DNA of 12,925 nt from Comamonas sp. lk (GTDB lineage Bacteria > Pseudomonadota > Gammaproteobacteria > Burkholderiales > Burkholderiaceae_C), in the NCBI GenBank assembly GCA_945898105.1, contig CAMDHL010000036.1:1-12925 (forward strand), given 5' to 3'. The translations under genes were made by a program, and so were the position numbers. The notes beneath the pieces were generated by a model that was not told the origin of the DNA, did no database searches, and saw nothing but the letters and a program-made list of their open reading frames with translations. Positions 7,536 through 12,925 of the stretch are shown piece after piece (the first letter of the stretch is position 1; the number at the start of each line of letters is the position of its first letter).

Positions 7536-9258
7536 AGTCTAAATAGGCGCCACCTTCAGCCATCAACTCCGCATGATTGCCTTGCTGCAAAATGCGTCCG
7601 CGACCCAGCACATAAATGCAATCGGCGTCCTTAATGGTTGAAAGGCGGTGTGCAATAGCGATCGTCGTCCGCCCCTGCATGGCATTACGCAAAGATGCCT
7701 GAACCAAACTGTCTGTATCGGTATCTAGCGCAGATGTCGCTTCATCCAAAATAAGTATGGGTGCGTCTTTGTAAATTGCACGAGCGATAGCCAATCGCTG
7801 ACGTTCGCCGCCAGACAAAATGTTGGCGTTATGGCCTAGAACGGTATCCATCCCCTGCGGCAGGTCGGCTACCCGTTCTGCCAAGTTTGCTGCCCTCAAT
7901 GCTGACAAGGCCCGTTCTCTGTCAATTTCCTGACCAAGTGCAATGTTGTTGATAACTGTCTCGTTGAACATGACCACGTTTTGACCTACGAGCGCAAATT
8001 GACTGCGCAGGCAGGGCAGGTTCCATTCACGCAAGTCAACACCATCCAGGGAAACGCGTCCGCCACTGAGATCTACAAAACGCGGGAGCAGGTTGGCCAA
8101 GGTCGTCTTACCGGAGCCCGAAAGGCCCACTAAGGCAATAAACTGCCCGGATTTGATATGCAAGCTAACCTGGTTTAGTGCTACATCGTCAGCCCCAGGG
8201 TACTGCACGCTAACCTCGTGAAAATCAACTTCACCTGAAGCTCTTTGCAATACAAATCCGCCTCCATGCTCGCGAACTACATTTTCAACGAGGTCTATCG
8301 CCCGTTCCGCAGCCACTATGCCCCGCGTGATGGTACTTGTAACATCTGAAAGATGCTTAATTGGCGCAATCATCATCAACATGGCAGTGACGAAACCGAC
8401 AAACCCGCCAGCTGTTAGATTGCTTGAGTTGCTTTGCAAAATCGCGATGCTGATCACAGCAGAAAGCGCAATGGATCCGAAAAAATTGGTTATAGGTGCG
8501 ATAGCGGATCCCGCTATCGCCGATTTCATCGCTAAGCGACGCAGTGCTACGTTGACAATTTCAAAGCGTTGCTGTTGTTGGTTTTGGGCGTTTTGAATGC
8601 GGATTTCTTTGTGCGCCAGGACACTCTCTTCCACCACATACGCGAGCTGGTCAACCGCCTTCTGCTGCGCTTTGGTCAGGTTATAAACCCGTTTAGAAAT
8701 GGCGCGCATGCTGATTGCGACTACCGGGAAGACCAGCGCTACGATAAGAGAGAGTTGCCAATTGAGATAAAACAAATAGCCTGCCAAGGCGATTAGCGTA
8801 AGGCTGTCTTTGACTACCGTAGTCACCGATTGCAATAGTAGTACGGCACCGTTGGTAGCCTCGTAGACCACAGTATTGGCCAATGAGGTGGCAGCTTTTT
8901 CGCGGAATAGATTCAAATCAGCAGCACTAATGCTTGCTAACATTTTGGTACGTAGAGCTTCAAGGTTGGTTTGGGCTATTTTTGCTAAAGCAACATCTCC
9001 CAAATACGACGCGCAGGAGCGCAACATAAAAAGCCCGATAACTGCAAGCGGAATTGTCCACAGTGGAAGGGTATTGGAATTAAAGCCGTCGTCGAGGAGT
9101 GGCTTAAGCAATGCCGGGATGGCCGGTTCAAGTGCCGAGCCTACAACGACAGAAAGCGCCAAACCAGTCCAAGCAAAATATGGTTTTGAGAAATAACTGC
9201 CGATCCTTCGCAGTCGTTTCCATTTGCTGGTCTCAGCGGAGGTATCGAAAGTATTCAC
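7513..9258 (-). CDS. msbA: Lipid A export ABC transporter MsbA (permease plus ATPase)
   Basis: MsbA is a homodimeric ABC exporter that flips lipid A–core from the inner to the outer leaflet of the inner membrane. The 581 residues match the family length (582 in E. coli). The N-terminal half (about 25–305) is a type-1 exporter membrane domain, with hydrophobic segments near 27–48, 67–82, 152–185 and 255–300. The ATPase domain has Walker A G-L-S-G-S-G-K-T-T at 378–386, Q-loop Q426, signature L-S-G-G-E-R-Q at 481–487, Walker B I-L-I-L-D-E at 501–506, and switch His537. The start is GTG, with AAGGAT (plus-strand 9264–9269) about 6 bases before it. It lies 27 bases downstream of a WaaE-like GT2 on the same strand, which supports a lipopolysaccharide role. 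Another lipid or glycan exporter of this subfamily is possible but less likely. Confidence 0.92.
   Translation of the reverse strand: MNTFDTSAETSKWKRLRRIGSYFSKPYFAWTGLALSVVVGSALEPAIPALLKPLLDDGFNSNTLPLWTIPLAVIGLFMLRSCASYLGDVALAKIAQTNLEALRTKMLASISAADLNLFREKAATSLANTVVYEATNGAVLLLQSVTTVVKDSLTLIALAGYLFYLNWQLSLIVALVFPVVAISMRAISKRVYNLTKAQQKAVDQLAYVVEESVLAHKEIRIQNAQNQQQQRFEIVNVALRRLAMKSAIAGSAIAPITNFFGSIALSAVISIAILQSNSSNLTAGGFVGFVTAMLMMIAPIKHLSDVTSTITRGIVAAERAIDLVENVVREHGGGFVLQRASGEVDFHEVSVQYPGADDVALNQVSLHIKSGQFIALVGLSGSGKTTLANLLPRFVDLSGGRVSLDGVDLREWNLPCLRSQFALVGQNVVMFNETVINNIALGQEIDRERALSALRAANLAERVADLPQGMDTVLGHNANILSGGERQRLAIARAIYKDAPILILDEATSALDTDTDSLVQASLRNAMQGRTTIAIAHRLSTIKDADCIYVLGRGRILQQGNHAELMAEGGAYLDFIRLSQS
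8498..8520. repeat. Perfect inverted repeat with 10-bp arms and 3-base loop inside msbA
   Basis: The left arm GCGATAGCGG (8498–8507) and right arm CCGCTATCGC (8511–8520) are exact reverse complements, separated by ATC. The centre holds a GGATCC site. In the msbA frame it encodes A-I-A-G-S-A-I-A in a membrane-domain stretch, so protein repetition could partly explain it. It would form a strong stem in either RNA strand. No T-run follows, so it is not an intrinsic terminator. Confidence 0.6.
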
Positions 9259-9263
9259 CAGTT

Positions 9264-9269
9264 ATCCTT
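9264..9269 (-). promoter_or_regulatory. Ribosome binding site deciding the GTG start of msbA
   Basis: Read on the minus strand, AAGGAT lies close before the GTG at 9258–9256 with a 5-base gap. No in-frame ATG nearby has a comparable site, so it supports the GTG start. Confidence 0.6.
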
Positions 9270-9285
9270 AGCTCCGCCACTCTGA

Positions 9286-10068
9286 TTAATTATTCGCATC
9301 TAATGTGGATGTCCATTCAGTATTTTTCTGCATTTCAAAGGCCTTCGCATAGCGATAGAAAGTGCCTTCAAAATTTCCCAGTGCAATGACAAACCCAGGC
9401 CATCCATCTCGAAAGCCTTGCTTGAATACGTAGTGCTTTATAAATGCCCATAGGCCGTGCAAAAAGGCAGACCCCATAGTAATTCTCTTATGCTTTATCT
9501 TCTCAGCCCCTAAGCTTGAGTAGCGGTTCGCTTTGTGCATCACTTCGGCAAAGTTTTTAAACGGAAACTGCCAAATGGCATTTTTCAGATACCCAATCGG
9601 CATTTTCGAAATTACTTCAAAGCCCTCATGTACCGGTTTTTGGTCATAGGCAAGATGCCCTTTGCGGAAAAGCTGCGGTTGGCGATAATTGGGATACCAC
9701 CCTGAATGTTTTATCCACTGCCCCATAAAGTAATTGCGTCGCGGGACAAAATAGGCATCCAAAGATTGCGCATCATTGCAAATCGCCCGGATTTCCTCGG
9801 CAGCTGCGGGGGTACACCGCTCATCCGCATCCAGGCTGAAGATCCAATCACCTGTGCATGCGGCCAAAGCTTGGTTTCTTAAATCGCCAAAACCGTTGAA
9901 TTGGACTTGGACGACCTTGGCCCCCATCGAGGCGGCGATTTCCGCTGTGCCATCCGTACTCCACGAGTCCACCAGCACAATTTCGTCTGCCCAGAGCACG
10001 CTTTGAATCGTCGCCCTGACTTTTTCAGCCTCGTTGAAGGCAATGATGTATACCGAGATTTGGGTCAT
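9286..10068 (-). CDS. GT2 family glycosyltransferase, WaaE/KdtX-like lipopolysaccharide core enzyme
   Basis: The 260-residue protein is a family 2 (GT-A) inverting transferase. The N-terminus ISVYIIAFNEA (4–14) and V-D-S-W-S-T-D-G (33–40) form the nucleotide-binding part, and F-S-L-D-A-D-E-R at 77–84 supplies the metal-binding Asp residues. The V-H-E-G box at 146–149 and the C-terminal K-H-Y-V-F-K-Q-G-F-R-D-G-W-P-G-F segment (211–226) are characteristic of the WaaE/KdtX subfamily. In Klebsiella and Serratia that subfamily adds glucose to the first inner-core heptose. The donor and acceptor here are inferred from family only. The start is ATG at 10066–10068, with AAGGT about 10 bases upstream. 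It is the first gene of a two-gene minus-strand unit with msbA and sits only 24 bases from a divergent GT2 gene. Confidence 0.88.
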   Translation of the reverse strand: MTQISVYIIAFNEAEKVRATIQSVLWADEIVLVDSWSTDGTAEIAASMGAKVVQVQFNGFGDLRNQALAACTGDWIFSLDADERCTPAAAEEIRAICNDAQSLDAYFVPRRNYFMGQWIKHSGWYPNYRQPQLFRKGHLAYDQKPVHEGFEVISKMPIGYLKNAIWQFPFKNFAEVMHKANRYSSLGAEKIKHKRITMGSAFLHGLWAFIKHYVFKQGFRDGWPGFVIALGNFEGTFYRYAKAFEMQKNTEWTSTLDANN

Positions 10069-10069
10069 C

Positions 10070-10075
10070 TATAGT
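10070..10075 (+). promoter_or_regulatory. Possible -10 box for the rightward GT2 gene in the 24-base divergent gap
   Basis: TATAGT differs from the sigma-70 -10 consensus at one base. At 17 bases spacing upstream lies TGTATA, which matches only 3 of 6 consensus -35 positions. Transcription would start near 10082, leaving about 10 bases before the ATG at 10093 or about 50 before the alternative GTG at 10132. This is a weak call based on motif and position only. Confidence 0.25.
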
Positions 10076-10092
10076 ATTACCTTGTAACTTTA

Positions 10093-10992
10093 ATGTCTTG
10101 CCTCCGCTTGGAGGAGCATTCTTCGAGTCTAGTGCAATTGACATCCTTTGACCCTATTTCCGTGGTGGTTACCACCTACAACCGAAGCGAAGCGCTCGTC
10201 GCCGTTTTAGGCGGCTTAGCTGCGCAGGACGACAAGGATTTTGAGCTCATCATCGCGGACGACGGATCATTACCGCAGCATGTCCGAGCCATAGAGCGCG
10301 CTGTTTGCGATCTGGGTCTTGCCGCCAGTCACGTTTGGCATCCGGATGTCGGTTTTACAGCCGCCAGAGTTCGCAATTTAGGCGTAACGCTCGCTCGCGG
10401 CCGCTACATTGTGTTTTTAGACGGCGATTGCGTGCCGGAGACTGACTTTATAAGGCGCCATCGGGAGTTGCGTGAAGACGGTTGTTTCGTCAACGGAAGC
10501 CGCGTCCTTCTAAGCCCTAGTTTCACCCAGGCGGTAGTGGAAGGCCATGAACAGATCTTTGGGCGTAAATTAAGCTATTGGTTCGCCCGCTGGCGTGAGA
10601 AAAGCGCCAATAAATGGACTTCACTGGTCCGCTTTCCTGACCTGGGAATGCGTAAAAAGCCCCAATTTTCTTGGCGCGGTATCCGAAGTTGCAACTTTGG
10701 AGTGTGGCGCCGGGATTATGAAGCGGTGGATGGATTTGATGAGACCTTCGTGGGGTGGGGGCATGAAGACGCTGACCTAGTGTTGCGCTTGCATAATTCC
10801 GGCGTCGTCAGAAAAAATGGGTTTCTCGCCACAGAGGTTTACCATTTGTGGCACAAGGAGTCCAGCCGAAATGAGCAGTCGGCAAACGCCAGGCGCGTCC
10901 TGGAAAGAGTGCAGACCTCCCAAATTAAGGCGGACCGCGGCTTGGGTCAATCCCACCTCGATGGGGGTGTCGAGGTGAAAAGATGGGGATAA
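10093..10992 (+). CDS. GT2 family glycosyltransferase with GT7-like C-terminal motif (chondroitin-polymerase-like)
   Basis: The 299-residue protein is a GT-A fold glycosyltransferase. Residues 21–30 (P-I-S-V-V-V-T-T-Y-N) and A-D-D-G-S at 55–59 make the nucleotide pocket, and L-D-G-D-C at 109–113 holds the DxD metal motif. G-W-G-H-E-D-A-D-L at 221–229 resembles the W-G-x-E-D motif of galactosyltransferase-type (GT7 C-terminal) domains found in bacterial chondroitin-like polymerases. H-L-W-H at 251–254 may complete metal binding. A GalNAc, Gal or similar transfer is plausible and would fit the upstream galE, but the sugar is not proven. The start is uncertain: ATG at 10093 has no good ribosome site, while GTG at 10132 follows GGAGGAG (10110–10116) by 15 bases and still precedes the catalytic domain. 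The stop lies 7 bases before tolB. Confidence 0.85.
   Translation: MSCLRLEEHSSSLVQLTSFDPISVVVTTYNRSEALVAVLGGLAAQDDKDFELIIADDGSLPQHVRAIERAVCDLGLAASHVWHPDVGFTAARVRNLGVTLARGRYIVFLDGDCVPETDFIRRHRELREDGCFVNGSRVLLSPSFTQAVVEGHEQIFGRKLSYWFARWREKSANKWTSLVRFPDLGMRKKPQFSWRGIRSCNFGVWRRDYEAVDGFDETFVGWGHEDADLVLRLHNSGVVRKNGFLATEVYHLWHKESSRNEQSANARRVLERVQTSQIKADRGLGQSHLDGGVEVKRWG
10101..10114 (+). promoter_or_regulatory. Small hairpin that would mask a Shine-Dalgarno-like GGAGG
   Basis: CCTCC (10101–10105) is the exact complement of GGAGG (10110–10114), with loop GCTT. GGAGG belongs to GGAGGAG, the strongest ribosome-binding match near this gene, and lies 15 to 17 bases before an in-frame GTG at 10132. If translation starts there, the hairpin could limit it. 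If the ATG at 10093 is used, the hairpin is simply coding sequence. Confidence 0.3.
10954..10977 (+). promoter_or_regulatory. Inverted repeat with 8-bp arms just upstream of the tolB ribosome binding site
   Basis: CACCTCGA (10954–10961) and TCGAGGTG (10970–10977) are exact reverse complements around an 8-base G-rich loop; a T–G wobble can add a ninth pair. It covers the last codons of the GT2 gene and ends 22 bases before the tolB ATG. It is followed by AAAAG rather than a T-run, so it does not look like an intrinsic terminator. An RNA stability or processing element, or translational control of tolB, is possible. Confidence 0.5.
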
Positions 10993-10999
10993 TAGGGGG

Positions 11000-12271
11000 A
11001 TGAACAAGTTTTTAATCGCATTGGTGGCTACGTTCCTAGGAGTTAATGCGCTGGCGCAATTCCGCGTGGAAGTGTCGGGCGCGGGCTTGACTCAGTTCCC
11101 TATTGCCGTTGCGCCATTTAAGGGTAACGATGGCATGACACAAAAGCTGGCGACTATTGTGCTGGCGGATTTGGAGCGAAGTGGCCAGTTCCGCGGTGTC
11201 GATAACGGGGGCGTCCCCATGGACGAGAATATTCGTCCGGATTTGCCGGTGTGGCGCAAACTGGGCGCTGATGCTTTACTCACCGGTAGTATCAGCCGTA
11301 CGGGCGAAGACCGTTATGAGGTGCGCTTTCGATTGTGGGATTCGGTGCGCAATCAGGATCTGGGCGGACAGAGCCAGGTGGCCCCCGCCTCTGAGCTGCG
11401 CCGCGTAGCGCACAGGATGTCCGACTGGGTATACGAAAAATTAACCGGTGAAAAAGGTGTTTTTTCCACCCGCATTGCTTATGTGACCAAAAGCGCAGCC
11501 ATTTTTAACTTGTGGGTCGCTGATTCGGACGGTGAGGGCGCGCAATCTGCGCTGCGCAGCGCGGAGCCCATTATTTCTCCGGCATGGGCCCCCAACGGAA
11601 ACCAGCTGGCCTATGTTTCCTTTGAGTCCCGTAAGCCAGTGGTCTACGTCCATGAGATCGATTCGGGTAAGCGACGCCTGGTAGCCAACTTCAAAGGCTC
11701 CAACAGCGCCCCGGCATGGTCGCCCGATGGGAAGACTCTGGCGCTCACCCTGAGCCGGGACGGTGGATCCCAATTATTTCTACTTGATGCGAACTCGACC
11801 GGCCAAGAGCCAAAGCGCTTGGCCGCGTCCGCTTCAATCGATACGGAACCCGTTTTCACACCCGATGGGCAGGTCATCTACTTTGTGAGTGACCGTGGCG
11901 GTTCGCCGCAAATTTACAAAATCCCGGTGTCTGGCGGTAATGCAGAGCGGGTCACCTTTAACGGTAGTTACAACATTTCGCCATCCTTAAGCCCCGACGG
12001 CCGTTGGTTAGCTTACGTTTCTCGTGTTGCGGGCGCTTACAAATTGCACACACAGGATTTGAACAGTGGCCAATCGCAGGCGCTAACCGACACAAGTGCT
12101 GATGAAAGCCCTAGTTTTGCGCCGAATGGGCGAATGATCATTTACGCGACCCAGCAGCTGGGGCGAGAGGCTTTAATGACCAGTACGATGGACGGCCGTG
12201 TCAAAGCACGCTTAGCCGGTCAAAGTGGCGATCTGCGAGAGCCGGCTTGGGGTCCTTTGGTAGCGCCGTAA
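11000..12271 (+). CDS. tolB: Tol-Pal system periplasmic beta-propeller protein TolB
   Basis: TolB is the periplasmic shuttle of the Tol-Pal machine. It binds Pal at the outer membrane and TolA from the inner membrane, and helps outer-membrane constriction at division. The 423 residues fit the family. Residues 1–19 are a Sec signal peptide, with probable cleavage after A-L-A and before Q20. An alpha/beta N-terminal domain spans about 22–150. The propeller has repeated blades with the W/F-x-P-[DN]-G core: A-W-A-P-N-G near 195, A-W-S-P-D-G near 239, V-F-T-P-D-G near 285, S-L-S-P-D-G near 329, S-F-A-P-N-G near 372, and a final A-W-G-P near 416. The start is preceded by G-rich sequence (GGGGAT and AGGGGG). 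The gene begins 7 bases after a GT2 gene, and tolQ, tolR and tolA are not upstream in this window. pal follows after 40 bases. Confidence 0.97.
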   Translation: MNKFLIALVATFLGVNALAQFRVEVSGAGLTQFPIAVAPFKGNDGMTQKLATIVLADLERSGQFRGVDNGGVPMDENIRPDLPVWRKLGADALLTGSISRTGEDRYEVRFRLWDSVRNQDLGGQSQVAPASELRRVAHRMSDWVYEKLTGEKGVFSTRIAYVTKSAAIFNLWVADSDGEGAQSALRSAEPIISPAWAPNGNQLAYVSFESRKPVVYVHEIDSGKRRLVANFKGSNSAPAWSPDGKTLALTLSRDGGSQLFLLDANSTGQEPKRLAASASIDTEPVFTPDGQVIYFVSDRGGSPQIYKIPVSGGNAERVTFNGSYNISPSLSPDGRWLAYVSRVAGAYKLHTQDLNSGQSQALTDTSADESPSFAPNGRMIIYATQQLGREALMTSTMDGRVKARLAGQSGDLREPAWGPLVAP

Positions 12272-12311
12272 AATCGGATTTGTTCGGAAGTTTTTTTAAT
12301 TGGAGTAAGGT

Positions 12312-12925
12312 ATGTATAAGTTAATCGTGATTTGGGTGATGGCCGCGCTGCTGGGTGCCTGCAGTTCTCCCATCAAACTCAATGAAGTCGGTGTCGAGGA
12401 CAAATCAGGGCAAGCTGCGGCAGCAGCGGCTATGAAGTCATTGACACCCGCAATGGCTTCTGGTGCCGGCGATAAAAAGGGAACGGTTGCAAATTTGGAT
12501 ACAACTAAAGATGGTAAAAGCAGCGCCAGCAGTGTCGGTTCCGCGATGGGTGCCGCCGCCGCCGGGGCCTCTGGCAACACTGTGAAATCATTGGGTGCAG
12601 CAGATGCTGGGCGCACCATTTATTTTGCATTTGATAGTTTTGTCGTTCGACCCGAGTACCAATCGATATTGGAGGAGAACGCCCGCTCTGCCAAGGCAAA
12701 CAAGATTCAACGCCTGGTCATTGAGGGTCATACCGATGAACGCGGCGGAAGGGAATATAACCTCGCGCTGGGCCAAAAGCGTGCGGATGCGGTTCGCAAT
12801 GCGCTCTCCTTATTAGGGGTCTCCGATACTCAAATGGAATCGGTTAGCTTTGGTAAAGAAAAGCCTGCAGCAATGGGAGATAGTGAAACCGCGATGGAAA
12901 AAAATCGGCGTGCTGAGATAAATAT
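12312..12925 (+). CDS. pal: Peptidoglycan-associated lipoprotein Pal, 3' end outside window
   Basis: Pal is an outer-membrane lipoprotein that binds peptidoglycan and TolB. The first 204 codons are present and the frame is open at the window edge. Residues 1–17 are a lipoprotein signal with lipobox L-G-A-C, so Cys17 is the acylated residue. Residues 18–100 form a long Ala/Ser/Lys/Gly-rich linker. The OmpA-like peptidoglycan-binding domain begins at about 101 with R-T-I-Y-F-A-F-D and includes V-I-E-G-H-T-D-E-R-G (136–145), E-Y-N-L-A-L-G-Q-K-R-A (148–158), S-F-G-K-E-K-P and N-R-R-A-E-I-N. Even incomplete, the protein exceeds E. coli Pal (173 residues) because of the linker. GGAG at 12302–12305 lies 6 bases before the ATG. 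The 40-base gap to tolB has a T7 run but no convincing terminator hairpin, so co-transcription is likely. Confidence 0.96.
   Translation, partial: MYKLIVIWVMAALLGACSSPIKLNEVGVEDKSGQAAAAAAMKSLTPAMASGAGDKKGTVANLDTTKDGKSSASSVGSAMGAAAAGASGNTVKSLGAADAGRTIYFAFDSFVVRPEYQSILEENARSAKANKIQRLVIEGHTDERGGREYNLALGQKRADAVRNALSLLGVSDTQMESVSFGKEKPAAMGDSETAMEKNRRAEIN

Noticed and set aside
10138..10143. Perfect TTGACA as a -35 box
   Set aside because: No -10-like hexamer lies 16–18 bases downstream (position 10161 reads CGTGGT), and it falls within the coding region of the GT2 gene.
12291..12297. Run of seven T between tolB and pal as an intrinsic terminator
   Set aside because: No stable stem precedes it, and tolB and pal are normally co-transcribed.
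1..12925. Search for tRNA, rRNA, CRISPR arrays, insertion sequences, toxin–antitoxin or defence genes
   Set aside because: None could be supported: no regularly spaced repeats, no transposase or integrase motifs, no cloverleaf noticed by eye, and coding density leaves no gene-free stretch above about 40 bases. A tRNAscan or Infernal run would settle small RNAs.

Overview
The window reads as a stretch of chromosome from a betaproteobacterium, most likely of the order Burkholderiales. The evidence is the run nadD–rsfS–rlmH–maf–rng at the left end, the type of RNase G, MsbA, TolB and Pal proteins, and the A/K/P-rich tail on RsfS. The family or genus cannot be fixed from this sequence. There are 14 protein genes (nadD and pal are cut by the window edges), packed with almost no spacer. 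No rRNA, tRNA, CRISPR array, transposase, integrase or phage gene was seen, and no gene-free stretch longer than about 40 bases exists.

Region 1 (1–3432, + strand) is a housekeeping operon: the end of nadD (NAD synthesis), rsfS (ribosome silencing), rlmH (23S rRNA pseudouridine methylation), maf (nucleotide pyrophosphatase) and rng (RNase G). Gaps are 34 bases or less, and nadD and rsfS share one base.

Region 2 (3460–10992) is a cell-surface glycan block of seven genes. Four run on + (NodB-type polysaccharide deacetylase, GT4 glycosyltransferase, galE, GT9 heptosyltransferase-like). Two run on − (a WaaE/KdtX-like GT2, then msbA). A last GT2 gene runs on +. Together they look like part of a lipopolysaccharide core or short-glycan pathway: GalE supplies UDP-galactose, the GT9, GT4 and GT2 enzymes add sugars, the deacetylase removes an acetyl group from an amino sugar, and MsbA flips the lipid A–core across the inner membrane. 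Acceptor sugars and order of action are inferred only from family. The block looks lower in GC than region 1 by spot counts, as is common for surface-glycan genes.

Region 3 (11000–12925) holds tolB and the start of pal, the periplasmic and outer-membrane parts of the Tol-Pal envelope system. Unusually, tolB follows a glycosyltransferase gene by 7 bases, and tolQ, tolR and tolA are not upstream in this window.

I see no clear candidate for a wholly new system. The points most worth a second look are the histone-like tail on RsfS, the separation of tolB-pal from tolQRA, a hairpin just before the tolB ribosome binding site, a 10-bp-arm palindrome inside msbA, a Shine-Dalgarno-masking hairpin at the start of the last glycosyltransferase gene, and the 23-bp tail-to-tail overlap between the GT9 gene and msbA.
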